Origin: Corynebacterium sp. J010B-136
GTDB lineage: Bacteria; Actinomycetota; Actinomycetes; Mycobacteriales; Mycobacteriaceae
Reading direction: 5' to 3'
Assembly (NCBI RefSeq): GCF_002967075.1
Contig: NZ_PUGE01000009.1
Coordinates: 1-64,000 of the forward strand
Length of the DNA: 64,000 nucleotides
Shown here: piece after piece, positions 55,664-64,000 of the stretch
Position numbering within the stretch: position 1 is the stretch's first letter
Layout: each line of letters opens with the position of its first letter
Made by a program: the position numbers and the translations under genes
The notes under the pieces: generated by a model
What the model saw: only the letters and a program-made list of their open reading frames with translations
The model's database searches: none
What the model was told of the DNA's origin: nothing

Positions 55664-56437
55664 ATGGCACAGTTGCACTTTGTTGAATACGGACCACGCA
55701 AGGCGGAGACTCCACAGGGCACCTTGGTGTTCATAGGGTCGATTGGCTCCACAATTGATATGTGGTTGCCGCAGCTCGATGCGCTTTCCGATGTCTTCCG
55801 CGTCATCGCCGTTGACCACCGCGGCCACGGCCAGTCCCCTGTTATTGAGGGTCCTGCCTCCATTACGGATCTGGCAAGTGACGTGCAAGAAACCATCGAA
55901 AAGCTCGGCGTTGACACCTACGGCGTAGTTGGTCTGTCCCTTGGTGGCGCGGTTGCGCAGTACCTCGCGGCTAATGATCCGAAGGTCACCTCGGCTGCCT
56001 TCTTGTGCACCGCACCGAAGTTTGGCACCCCAGAATCCTGGCATGAGCGCGCGCGGACCGTGCGTGCGGATTCCACCGCCGCGCTTGCCGATGCCGTCGT
56101 GGGCCGCTGGTTCTCCGAAGGCTGGATCGCTGAAAACCCCGCTTCGACTGCCTTCTACCGCAACATGATTGCTACTACCCCGGCTGAAGGCTACGCATCT
56201 TGCTCTGAAGCTTTGGCCGCCTGGGACTTCGCGGATGAACTCCCGAAGATTTCTGTCCCCGTGCTGGTTCTTGCCGGCGCCGATGACCCTTCTACCCCAC
56301 CTGAGGTGCTCAAAGGCATCGGCGAAGCAGTCAGCGGCGAATCCACCTACGTGGAAATCAAGCCCGGTGCGCACGTGCCCACCATCGAGGCACCGCAGGA
56401 AGTCACCGACGCCCTGCGCGCGCACTTTACTAAATAA
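55664..56437 (+). CDS. pcaD: 3-Oxoadipate enol-lactonase PcaD
   Basis: A 257-residue alpha/beta hydrolase. The nucleophilic Ser is in GLSLGGAVAQ, the oxyanion region is SIGSTIDMWLPQ, the acid is in LAGADDPSTPP and the His is in PGAHVPTIE. It opens the enol-lactone to 3-oxoadipate, the step shared by the catechol and protocatechuate branches. It is not fused to a PcaC domain, unlike some actinobacterial PcaL proteins. Confidence 0.92.
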   Translation: MAQLHFVEYGPRKAETPQGTLVFIGSIGSTIDMWLPQLDALSDVFRVIAVDHRGHGQSPVIEGPASITDLASDVQETIEKLGVDTYGVVGLSLGGAVAQYLAANDPKVTSAAFLCTAPKFGTPESWHERARTVRADSTAALADAVVGRWFSEGWIAENPASTAFYRNMIATTPAEGYASCSEALAAWDFADELPKISVPVLVLAGADDPSTPPEVLKGIGEAVSGESTYVEIKPGAHVPTIEAPQEVTDALRAHFTK

Positions 56438-56462
56438 ATATTCTCATCATGAGTAAGAGGAA

Positions 56463-56494
56463 GTCTGCAGGACGAACGCGCCTGCAGGCTTTTT
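56463..56494 (+). terminator. Terminator after pcaD
   Basis: GTCTGCAGG (56463-56471) and CCTGCAGGC (56481-56489), followed by TTTTTC. It separates pcaD from the convergent benR gene. Confidence 0.8.
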
Positions 56495-56505
56495 CTTTTG
56501 CTCGT

Positions 56506-59214
56506 TTATTCACGAAGGGCTTGGGCGAGCGCTGCTGGGAGTTCGGTGCGGGTGCGAATGCGCAGCTTGCGGTAGATACGCGTGAGGTGAAACTCCACCG
56601 TCTTGGGCGAGAGGAAGAGCTGCGCGGCGATTTCCTTGTTGGTCAACCCGCTCGCGGCATGCTGTGCGACTTCTAGCTCCTGTGTCGTTAGCGAAGACAC
56701 CGAATTTTGTCGCGGCCCCAGGCCGCCGGCACGGCGCTCTCGGTTGATCTTTTCTACATACGCATGCGCGCCCATGGATTGATAGACCTCGGCTGCGCGA
56801 GTTAAGTAGCCATCGGCGTGCCGGCGTCGACCCAACCTGCGTAGCGCCTGGCCGAAGGCAAAAAGCGTTCTGCCCTGATAGGGGCGCATGTGGGTATTAG
56901 CCATCATGTCGATGGCTTCTTCATACAGTTTTACCCCACGGTCAGCTTCGCCCAACACCAACGCTTGATGCGCACGCTCAGCGACCAGGCGGGCTTGGAG
57001 GCCCAGATTATTTACGCGGTTAGCATCTTCTTCTGCAACGCTGAGAAGCTCATCCGCTTCTTCCAGACGCTTAGTTTTTAATAGCACGTGAACAGCTAAG
57101 TCGCGCCATGGCCAAAATCCGGGCTGACTAATAGATTGTTTCTTATCTAACTCAATGAGCTGGTCTGTCGCACGGACAGCATCAACCATCTGGTTTTCCC
57201 GCAAGCCCGTGACCACGCGTGTAATCGCAGCAGGAACTTTCTGAATGACAAAGGCATCGTTGCTGATGATCAAACGGTTTCGGTAATCCGCAGCGATGGA
57301 ATAATCACCCCGCAGTTGCGAAATGATCGCACCAGTCCACAGCAATAACGGATCAAGGAGGTCAATCCCGAAGTAATCGGATTGGAACAGTCCCTTTTCC
57401 ACCGTGGCGAGCGCATCATCCCATTCACCGAGTAAGAACTCCGCGCGCGCAAGCCACGCAATCTGCCACAAATCGATACGGGTAGCGCCTTCTTCGCGTG
57501 GAAGCTGCTGGAGCTCTTGGCGGGCAGAAACCGGATCATCATTGGCCAGTTTGACCCAGCCCACGACCATATGACGGCGCTGGGCTAGAACTTGGGACTC
57601 CCCGGGCATAGCAGGCATATCGACATTTGTGCCGTTCAGTGCTGATTTCGCGACGTTGGCGATGTAGCTTGCGGACAAGGCGGGCTCTGATTCAGGTCCG
57701 CCCCATTTCACCGCTTCTTCTGCGGCATCGATAACACCCTGCGGATTCCAGTTAGCAATTTCTCCCAATGCTTTATGCGCAGCTAGCTGTGCACGTACTT
57801 CATCAGGCGCGTTTTTATCTAGCATCGCGTTGCTAAAACGCGACATAGCTTCATTGCGTCGTCCCTGGTGAATAGCCAAATAGCCCAGCAAGGAATCGCG
57901 CCACATACTTGGAGCCCGGGTGTCTAAGGTGCGGGCGCGATGGGCTACGGCGCGAATATTCGAGGAGGAAACTAAAGCTTCCATTTGGTTGAGCTCATAC
58001 TGGCGTTGTTGTGCCTCAGTAGCAGCCAATTCAGAAGCTAACTGATAAAATTCAGCAGCTTCTTTCCAACGCCCGGCGCTGCCTAGGCTATCGGCGGTTT
58101 CTGCCAGCTCAGTGGCAACATTTTCGTCGTAGCTGCTTAAACCTCGCGCGCGGTGCACCAGCGCTTGTGCTTGATTTCCGCGGGCGGCATAAAATTCATG
58201 CGCACCTTTATGAAAAGCGCGTCGGCGCGCAGGGCCCACGATCCCGCCGACGGTGGACTTATCCTCCACCGCGCTAAATTCCAGCACCGGTGGAAAGACC
58301 CCGGCAACTACGGTCAGGATACCAGCATCAATAGCCGCTTCGATGGCCCAATCCACATCTTCGATATCCACCATCTGCTCAATGAGATCCAACGTTGCTG
58401 GTTCATCAACGCATGACAAGGCTTGGAGTACCAACAAGGTTTCTTCGCTAAGCCCCTGGGATTTTTCCTCCCACCGTTTAATCCATTGCTGCGGTATCTT
58501 AACCGTGATATTGCGGTTATTCCACGAATCAGCAGGCAGAGCCGTTAATAATTCATGTACTTTGCCCAAGTATCCGCCCGACATGGATTGGATGCGTTCT
58601 GCCAATTCCATCGGGATGCGCGCGCCGACATCTGACAGAGCAAAGGTTTGAACTTCCTCTACCTTCATGGGGGTTAGTTGCGCAATACTGTCTGCGTACG
58701 CCAAGTAAGGCGCGTTCGATGCCCCGGTAAACAAGACGATAAACCGGCCATCTCTTAATGTACTCAGCGCAGCCCCGATGGCCTCCACCGTGGATGCTTG
58801 CAACAAGTGCGCATCATCGATGTGTACCAACGTGGATGCAAAAGGCACATCCACCACGCCCACCATCGCTTCCAGTGGATCATCACTTGCAGCTTCAACA
58901 TCATCGCGGCCGGATTCATTGAGCACCAAGTTAATGCGGTTGATAACTTCCTCAGTGCTCATATCCGAGGTAGCTGACATTGAATAGGCCGACCACCCAC
59001 GAAGATTGCGCAGGATTGAACGCGCCAGCGAAGACTTGCCGGTCCCAGAATCCCCATGGATAGCTAGAATCTGGCCAATGCCTGGGCTTAAGTTGTTAAT
59101 CTCCGACATCACCTTTTGGATCTCGGGACGGGCCAATAACGACAGATCAATTCCGCCGCGCTGCGATTTATTAGTGGCCATTGAAGTCATTTTAGAAGAA
59201 AAAGCCGTCGTCAT
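56506..59214 (-). CDS. benR: LuxR-family LAL-type regulator BenR
   Basis: About 902 residues, the size of large ATP-binding LuxR regulators. The N-terminal ATPase has Walker A AIHGDSGTGKSS and Walker B-like TLVHIDDAHLL. A long helical repeat region follows, and the C-terminal LuxR helix-turn-helix reads TTQELEVAQHAASGLTNKEIAAQLFLSPKTVEFH in parts. It lies immediately after benD, as in C. glutamicum where BenR activates the ben genes. The start is uncertain: the frame opens at 59244, but that start falls in the benD terminator; ATG 59214, 59190 and 59181 are candidates, none with a good ribosome site. Confidence 0.85.
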   Translation of the reverse strand: MTTAFSSKMTSMATNKSQRGGIDLSLLARPEIQKVMSEINNLSPGIGQILAIHGDSGTGKSSLARSILRNLRGWSAYSMSATSDMSTEEVINRINLVLNESGRDDVEAASDDPLEAMVGVVDVPFASTLVHIDDAHLLQASTVEAIGAALSTLRDGRFIVLFTGASNAPYLAYADSIAQLTPMKVEEVQTFALSDVGARIPMELAERIQSMSGGYLGKVHELLTALPADSWNNRNITVKIPQQWIKRWEEKSQGLSEETLLVLQALSCVDEPATLDLIEQMVDIEDVDWAIEAAIDAGILTVVAGVFPPVLEFSAVEDKSTVGGIVGPARRRAFHKGAHEFYAARGNQAQALVHRARGLSSYDENVATELAETADSLGSAGRWKEAAEFYQLASELAATEAQQRQYELNQMEALVSSSNIRAVAHRARTLDTRAPSMWRDSLLGYLAIHQGRRNEAMSRFSNAMLDKNAPDEVRAQLAAHKALGEIANWNPQGVIDAAEEAVKWGGPESEPALSASYIANVAKSALNGTNVDMPAMPGESQVLAQRRHMVVGWVKLANDDPVSARQELQQLPREEGATRIDLWQIAWLARAEFLLGEWDDALATVEKGLFQSDYFGIDLLDPLLLWTGAIISQLRGDYSIAADYRNRLIISNDAFVIQKVPAAITRVVTGLRENQMVDAVRATDQLIELDKKQSISQPGFWPWRDLAVHVLLKTKRLEEADELLSVAEEDANRVNNLGLQARLVAERAHQALVLGEADRGVKLYEEAIDMMANTHMRPYQGRTLFAFGQALRRLGRRRHADGYLTRAAEVYQSMGAHAYVEKINRERRAGGLGPRQNSVSSLTTQELEVAQHAASGLTNKEIAAQLFLSPKTVEFHLTRIYRKLRIRTRTELPAALAQALRE

Positions 59215-59223
59215 ATGCAAAAT

Positions 59224-59268
59224 GACAGGCTGCATAAGCTTCACTGATAGAAGCTCGTGCAGCCTGTC
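59224..59268 (-). terminator. Large terminator hairpin after benABCD
   Basis: GACAGGCTGCA (59224-59234) pairs with TGCAGCCTGTC (59258-59268); inside it AAGCTTC and GAAGCT extend the stem. On the minus strand ATTTTG follows. It lies between benD and benR, so benR must have its own promoter or depend on readthrough. Confidence 0.75.
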
Positions 59269-59321
59269 TACTTTCTGTACTCGAAATGGACCTGGAAGAA
59301 CGTTTAGACCATCAGTAGGTC

Positions 59322-60167
59322 TTAGCCCTGATCACCGCCGGAAACCGGAAGCACAGAACCGGTAATATAGCTTGCTTCCTTTGATGCCAAGAAGCAGATG
59401 GGTGCGGTTTGCTCATCCAAGGTGCCATAACGCTTCATCAAAGATGACTCCACGGTCTGGTCAACAATTTGCTGGTACCACGCCTTCTCTTGCTCATCAT
59501 CAGGCAATGGACCGCGCTGTACTGCGCGCGCTGGCGCCAACGTACCACCTGGTGCTGCGGCAGCGATGCGCACATTATGGTGTGCTGCTTCGTGTGCAAG
59601 TGCTGAGACGATGCCGTTGACACCACCTTTGGCTGCTGCATAAGGCACACGGTTGATACCGCCAGTTGCTGTTGATGACACATTGACGATAACGCCCTGA
59701 CCATTATCTTTACCTGAGTAGGTATCGATCAGTGCTGGCAATACCGCCCGGCACATCCACAGCGTGGGGAAGAGAGAACGATTGATTTCCTTCTCAATCT
59801 CCTCCGGCGTGTAGTGCTCATAAGGTTTTGCCCAGATGGTGCCACCGACGTTATTAATAAGGACATCCACGCGCCCGGCCTTTTCTAGTGCAAAGTCCAC
59901 GGCGGACTGTGCGCCAGCAAAGGTTTCTAGGTCAGCGGTGGTGGAATACACCTTGCCCGCTCCAGTGCCGGCAAGCTCTTTCGCCTTGTCGTGCACCAGC
60001 TCAGCGCGGTCTACTAAGACCACCGTGCCGTCTTCGCGGGCAACGCGCTGGGCTACGGCAAAGCCGATGCCCTGGGCTGCGCCCGTGACAATAACAATTT
60101 GGTCTTTGAAACGCTGCGGGGTGAAAATTCCTTGTTCATCGGCGGCGCCGCCCACTGGCATCGTCAT
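59322..60167 (-). CDS. benD: cis-Diol dehydrogenase BenD
   Basis: A 281-residue short-chain dehydrogenase. The NAD loop is VTGAAQGIGFAVAQ, and the catalytic Ser and Tyr-Lys are in VNVSSTATGG and VPYAAAKGG. It oxidises the benzoate diol and releases CO2 to give catechol. The ATG adjoins the benC stop. The protein starts MTMPVGGAADEQG before the fold, an N-terminal extension of about 20 residues. Confidence 0.93.
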   Translation of the reverse strand: MTMPVGGAADEQGIFTPQRFKDQIVIVTGAAQGIGFAVAQRVAREDGTVVLVDRAELVHDKAKELAGTGAGKVYSTTADLETFAGAQSAVDFALEKAGRVDVLINNVGGTIWAKPYEHYTPEEIEKEINRSLFPTLWMCRAVLPALIDTYSGKDNGQGVIVNVSSTATGGINRVPYAAAKGGVNGIVSALAHEAAHHNVRIAAAAPGGTLAPARAVQRGPLPDDEQEKAWYQQIVDQTVESSLMKRYGTLDEQTAPICFLASKEASYITGSVLPVSGGDQG

Positions 60168-61262
60168 CTAAACACCGACCTTTTCTGCGACCTCTTCAGC
60201 CTTTTCCGCAACCTTTTCGCCAGTTTCAGCGGCACCAGGCTGCTGATTAGCGTTGAACTTCTCGTAGTAGAAGTTCAGCGGTGGGGTGTCGTGGCCGTCG
60301 AAGTACTTGCGTACTGCTTCAACCATTGGTGGTGGGCCACACAGGTAGGAGTCAGCTTCGCCCTCAGCGAGGTGCTCGGTCGGATCCATGTGGTCGGTGA
60401 CGAATCCGCAACGCTCGTGGCCTTCTTCTTGAGAAAGCACGGTGAAGAAGTCGAAGTCATCGATGCGATCCTTGTATGCAGCGATCTCTTCCAAACGGAC
60501 CAGGTCCTCGCTGGTGTTAGCACCGTAGATGAGGCGCACTGGGACATCGAGAAGATCGTCGTTGGCCAAAGCTTCCATGATTGACATCACCGGTGCAAGG
60601 CCCGTACCGCCGGCCAGCAAAAGCACTGGCTGCAGTGGCTCACGCAGGAAGAAAGAACCCATTGGGCCTTCAAATTCCAACTTGTCGCCGACCTTCGCCA
60701 CGTCCTTGAGCCAGTTAGTCATCAAGCCATTAGGGGTGTTCTTGATCAAAAAGCCGATCTTGTCTTCATCCGGACCGGTAGCAAAGGAGTAGGAACGAGT
60801 CTCTTCAGAGCCAGGCACCGTGATGTTGATGTACTGGCCAGGCAAGAAGTTCAGACGCTCACGGTCTTCTACCTCGAGCTCCAGCTCAAATACGGTGCCG
60901 GAAAGAGCTCCAACCTTGGTTACTTCTGCGGTGAAAGTTTCCGGACCGGTCTTTGCCAGAACGGAAGTGGTACGAATCTGCAAGACCATGTCGGAGCGTG
61001 GCTTTGCCTGGCAAGGCAAGCAGAAGCCGTTATCCAGCTCGTCCTGGGTCATTGCGTCATCTACGAATTCGCCTTCATCGAAGTCGCCGGATTCACAGAA
61101 TGCCTTACAGGTACCGCAGGCGCCGTCACGGCAGTCGAAAGGAATGTTGATCTTGGACTGGTAGGCAGCATCTGCAACGGTCTGGTCTTCGGCACACGGA
61201 ATGAACTTGGTAATTCCGTCTTCAAAGGCCAATGCAATCTTGTGCTCGGTTTTAGTAGACAT
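60168..61262 (-). CDS. benC: Benzoate dioxygenase reductase BenC
   Basis: A 364-residue reductase. The N-terminal 2Fe-2S ferredoxin has CRDGACGTCKAFCE and a fourth Cys in CLPCQ. The FAD domain has ETRSYSFATG, and the NAD domain GGTGLAPVMSIME. It feeds electrons from NADH to BenAB. AAAGGAGG is eight bases from ATG 61262; the upstream ATG at 61268 is too near. An Ala/Glu/Lys-rich C-terminal extension of about 25 residues (GEKVAEKAEEVAEKVGV) follows the reductase fold. Confidence 0.94.
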   Translation of the reverse strand: MSTKTEHKIALAFEDGITKFIPCAEDQTVADAAYQSKINIPFDCRDGACGTCKAFCESGDFDEGEFVDDAMTQDELDNGFCLPCQAKPRSDMVLQIRTTSVLAKTGPETFTAEVTKVGALSGTVFELELEVEDRERLNFLPGQYINITVPGSEETRSYSFATGPDEDKIGFLIKNTPNGLMTNWLKDVAKVGDKLEFEGPMGSFFLREPLQPVLLLAGGTGLAPVMSIMEALANDDLLDVPVRLIYGANTSEDLVRLEEIAAYKDRIDDFDFFTVLSQEEGHERCGFVTDHMDPTEHLAEGEADSYLCGPPPMVEAVRKYFDGHDTPPLNFYYEKFNANQQPGAAETGEKVAEKAEEVAEKVGV

Positions 61263-61319
61263 AATCATGTCCTCCTTTTAAGAATTTCAGGGTCCGAAAA
61301 ATCGGCTGTGGTCTGCGGA

Positions 61320-61832
61320 CTAGACCATGTAAACGTCGACGATGTGGTGAATGAAGTCATTGCGCAAGATGATGCGCTGCTTCTTAAACAGTGGCTTGCC
61401 AGTGGAAAGGTCCAAGGTGGCAAACGTAGTGCCGAAGTAGTTATCGGTGGTCTCGTAGCGGTAGTAGTAGTTGGTCCAGTTAAAGCGGATATCTACTTCG
61501 TTCTCGCGACGCTCCAGGATTTCCACGTTGGTGATGTTGTGACCAGTGCGTGGGTCTGGCAAAGAGGTAGCCGACGAACGCTCGGTGCGGATACGGAAGA
61601 TACGGTCTTCCAGACCTGCGCGGTTCGGGTAGTAAATGAGCGAGATTTCAGACTGTGGGTCTTCGGTGAGTTCACCGTCATCGTCCCACGCGGGCATCCA
61701 GTACTCGGCGTCTTCGGTGAAGCATTCGATCCACTCTTCAAAGTGGCGGTCATCGAGCAATCTGGCCTGGTAGTAGAGGAAGTCTTCTACTTCCGTGCGG
61801 GTAATTTCCTGGGTCATTAGTGCTTGCGACAT
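61320..61832 (-). CDS. benB: Benzoate dioxygenase small subunit BenB
   Basis: A 170-residue beta subunit of ring-hydroxylating dioxygenases. The pattern VEDFLYYQARLLDDRHFEEWIECF and FTEDAEYWMPAWDDD are hallmarks of the cystatin-like fold. It builds the alpha3-beta3 oxygenase with BenA. GGAGAGG lies about 12 bases ahead of the ATG. It is 73 bases after benA. Confidence 0.95.
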   Translation of the reverse strand: MSQALMTQEITRTEVEDFLYYQARLLDDRHFEEWIECFTEDAEYWMPAWDDDGELTEDPQSEISLIYYPNRAGLEDRIFRIRTERSSATSLPDPRTGHNITNVEILERRENEVDIRFNWTNYYYRYETTDNYFGTTFATLDLSTGKPLFKKQRIILRNDFIHHIVDVYMV

Positions 61833-61904
61833 GGTGGGTAGACCTCTCCGTATGTAGAAGGTTGAGAAAAAGAATCTGTATGAAAAGTGCCGGCGTGCAG
61901 TTGC

Positions 61905-63422
61905 TTATCGACGACGGGAGCGGCGCGAACGACGTGGTGCGCCCTCTCCGGAGGCAGCCTTTTCTGCGGCTGCTGCTTCAGCGGCTTCCTTGCGTGCGGC
62001 AGCGGCGAGTGCATACTCACGCGCGGATTCAGTTGCGGCCTTTTCATCGAAGAGATCCTTGTTGACAGAAGCGTCCATCTTGACCGCAGCGCGCATGACG
62101 TCTTCCCAGTAGCCGTGCTGGATTGGGTACAGACCTTCGTCTTCGGTACGTGCACCAGAGGAGAGAACCTCGTTGAGCTGCAGCTTCTGAGCCAACTCAT
62201 TAGGACCACTTTGCTGCTGGTGAAGACCACGGGTCATGTCATTCCATGGGAACGAGGTAGCCAGGTAGGTCTTCTGGCAGGAACGGAACTCTTCCAGGTC
62301 ATCTGGAGTAGCCATGCCGGTCGCGTTAAAGAAGTCTTCGTACTGACGGATGCGGTTTGCACGGTTAGCTGGAGATTCGCCCTTGGGCGCGATGCAGTAA
62401 ATGGTGACCTTGGTCTTATCCACAGAGATTGGCTCGAGGCGTCGGATCTGAGTGGAGAACTGGTCCATGATGTAGACATTTGGGTATAGGCACAGGTTGC
62501 GGGATGCGCCCACCATGAAGTTTGCGCGCTCTTCACCGTGCAGTTCTTTTAGTTCGCTCAGCCGGTCATACACTGGGCGGTCTTCTGGGTTTGCCCATTG
62601 GCTCCACAGCATGAGGTGGCCATTCGGGAAGGAGAAGTAGCCGCCACCCTGGTTGCCCCACTCACCAGCACTCATCGCGCGGGTTTCATTCTTGGACTCA
62701 CCGGAGTCACGACGCGATGTAGTTGCCGCATAATTCCAGTGAGTGGAGGAAACGTGGTAGCCATCCGCACCGTTTTCAGCCTGCAGCTTCCAGTTACCGT
62801 CGTAGGTGTAGGTAGAAGAACCACGCAGGACTTCCAAGCCTTCTGGGGACTGGTCAATGAGCATGTCCAAGACAGCACGTGAATCACCGAGGTGTTCTTC
62901 CAGGTCAACTACGTCTGGATTCAAAGAACCAAAGAGGAAACCGCGGTAGCTTTCAAAGCGTGGAACACGGCGCAGGTCGTGGCTGCCGTCCTTGCGGAAG
63001 TTTTCTGGGTATCCGCCGGTTTCTTCGTCCTTGACCTTGAGCAGGCGGCCATCGTTGGAGAAGGTCCAGCCGTGGAAAGGGCAAGTGATCGTGGTGCGGT
63101 TATCGGTCTTGCGGCGGCACAGCATCGCACCGCGGTGGGAACATGCGTTGATCAGTGCGTTGAGCTCGCCGCCTTTGGAGCGAGTGATCATGATTGGCTG
63201 ACGGCCAATGTTAGTGGTGTAGTAGTCGCCAACATTTGGAATCTGGGATTCGTGCGCGAGGAAGATCCAGTTGCCTTCGAAGATGTAGCGCATTTCCAGG
63301 TCAAAAAGTTCCTGGTCGGTAAACACCTTGCGGTTGACGCGAACAACGCCTTCTTCAGGACGGTAGTCCAGTGCGTTTTCCAGTGTTTCATCTACCGAAT
63401 TACGGCGCGCTTGTACAGACAT
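61905..63422 (-). CDS. benA: Benzoate dioxygenase large subunit BenA
   Basis: A 505-residue Rieske dioxygenase alpha subunit. The Rieske cluster is in CSHRGAML and CPFHGW. The mononuclear iron site is in [15 protein letters not shown]. It dihydroxylates benzoate at C1-C2 to the cis-diol. The C-terminal 55 residues are an Ala/Glu helical extension ending in a strongly basic tip ([11 protein letters not shown]), longer than in most homologues that I know. AAAGGAGCG precedes the ATG. First gene of benABCD. Confidence 0.94.
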   Translation of the reverse strand: MSVQARRNSVDETLENALDYRPEEGVVRVNRKVFTDQELFDLEMRYIFEGNWIFLAHESQIPNVGDYYTTNIGRQPIMITRSKGGELNALINACSHRGAMLCRRKTDNRTTITCPFHGWTFSNDGRLLKVKDEETGGYPENFRKDGSHDLRRVPRFESYRGFLFGSLNPDVVDLEEHLGDSRAVLDMLIDQSPEGLEVLRGSSTYTYDGNWKLQAENGADGYHVSSTHWNYAATTSRRDSGESKNETRAMSAGEWGNQGGGYFSFPNGHLMLWSQWANPEDRPVYDRLSELKELHGEERANFMVGASRNLCLYPNVYIMDQFSTQIRRLEPISVDKTKVTIYCIAPKGESPANRANRIRQYEDFFNATGMATPDDLEEFRSCQKTYLATSFPWNDMTRGLHQQQSGPNELAQKLQLNEVLSSGARTEDEGLYPIQHGYWEDVMRAAVKMDASVNKDLFDEKAATESAREYALAAAARKEAAEAAAAEKAASGEGAPRRSRRSRRR

Positions 63423-63945
63423 GTGTACGCTCCTTTGAATTTTAGCCTTGGGGACTTACATCGTCTCCACGGGATACCCCGCAGATTCACACCCAATTTC
63501 AGGTGTGCGAATTGTGTTTTCACCGATTCATGAAAGATGCATTTCCTGCTGCATCTCACGCAGTCACGATCCGTGATGTAGGACTCACCATACGGAGGTT
63601 GGGGAGATAGAACACTAGGTACGATCCTAGGGTTTAGTAGGGTCTTGACGTTCGCTAGCCGCACTTTGCAACATTTAAGCTCAACTAGCTGCAGTTTTAC
63701 TTTAAAAAGCAGGGCCTATCGCTCGGATAAAGTTTTTACGTAATGAAATTCGATTGACTTAGGCCATGCGCTAGGCCACAGTATTAAGTAGCAAGCAGTT
63801 CACATCACAAGTAATTTTTCGACGACACCGCGGGAGATACTGTGGAGCATCACCCCCGCACCGATGTACAACTCGCTGCACTTCCCACAAATACACTTAG
63901 CTTCATTACCGCAAGGCAGTGAAGTCTATACAAGGAGGCTTTCCC
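63423..63945. promoter_or_regulatory. Divergent ben/(cat) promoter region
   Basis: A 523-base non-coding gap between divergent genes. It holds several inverted repeats: GATGCA (63536-63541) with TGCATC (63550-63555), TCACG-ATC-CGTGA (63564-63576), and CTAGG-N6-CCTAG (63615-63630). The right part is AT-rich and probably carries the promoter of the next gene, whose AAGGAGG ribosome site is at the edge. These repeats are candidate BenR or catabolic-control sites; I cannot assign them. Confidence 0.4.
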
Positions 63946-64000
63946 ATGGCTTTGGATACGGCAACAGAAACCGCAACAGCACAAGCATCCGGCACTGCGG
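63946..64000 (+). CDS. Start of a gene, possibly catA (partial)
   Basis: The first 18 codons of a gene that runs off the window. AAGGAGG lies ahead of the ATG. The encoded start MALDTATETATAQASGTA is a low-complexity Ala/Thr-rich leader, like that of some actinobacterial catechol 1,2-dioxygenases. The position divergent to benA also suggests a catechol gene. Too little is visible to be sure. Confidence 0.45.
   Translation, partial: MALDTATETATAQASGTA

Noticed and set aside
63392..63664. 90-residue minus-strand frame upstream of benA
   Set aside because: Overlaps the benA start and promoter region, with no ribosome site or protein-like pattern.

Overview
The window looks like a chromosomal segment of a Corynebacterium. 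Three things point there. The rpsF-ssb-rplI-dnaB block sits beside a class A penicillin-binding protein, a zinc-ribbon DUF5318 gene and myo-inositol-phosphate synthase. A MarR gene is paired with a universal stress protein gene in the way described for malR-uspA. A haem-exporter operon lies divergent from a haem-type two-component system (hrtBA/chrSA). A tuberculostearic-acid-type methyltransferase suggests a species near C. ammoniagenes, C. stationis or C. casei, but that is inference. No tRNA, rRNA, CRISPR array or insertion sequence was recognised.

Layout, left half. 0.1-2.4 kb: a GntR-controlled ABC exporter. 2.6-5.4 kb: a NYN-domain protein, a PspA/IM30 protein and thioredoxin. 5.5-9.6 kb: a copper chaperone and copper ATPase behind a CsoR-like operator, an MFS transporter and a 47-residue unknown protein. 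9.8-13.2 kb: dnaB, rplI, ssb and rpsF, with a helically phased array of DnaA boxes between dnaB and rplI. 13.4-19.7 kb: a small membrane protein, PBP1, DUF5318, ino1, malR, uspA and a membrane protein. 19.7-24.7 kb: TrhO, a DUF1846 protein, a Nei-type glycosylase and the NAD(P)HX repair enzyme. 24.7-28.3 kb: hrtBA/chrSA. 28.4-31.1 kb: a broken DHCR24-like reductase gene followed by an intact fatty-acid methyltransferase gene. 31.1-31.7 kb: a VanZ-like protein.

Right half. 31.8-64 kb is an aromatic-acid catabolic region. It holds an MHS transporter, paaK, a TetR regulator (PaaR-like), a thioesterase, paaABCDE-paaG-paaJ-paaF-paaH, a second thioesterase and paaZ. An AT-rich orphan gene between short direct repeats and some unrelated genes follow. 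Then come a benzoate-type transporter, pcaIJ, pcaR, pcaF, pcaD, a LAL-type regulator (BenR), benABCD and the first codons of a divergent gene, perhaps catA. Phenylacetate enters through PaaK, the PaaABCE epoxidase, PaaG and PaaZ, then beta-oxidation by PaaF, PaaH and PaaJ. Benzoate enters through BenABC/BenD to catechol and joins the beta-ketoadipate route, of which PcaD, PcaIJ and PcaF are present. Both routes end in acetyl-CoA and succinyl-CoA.

The signals most worth following are the internal deletion plus frameshift in the putative 10-methyl fatty-acid reductase gene, the DnaA-box array away from any dnaA gene, the repeat-flanked orphan gene after paaZ, and three related 18-20 bp candidate PaaR operators.
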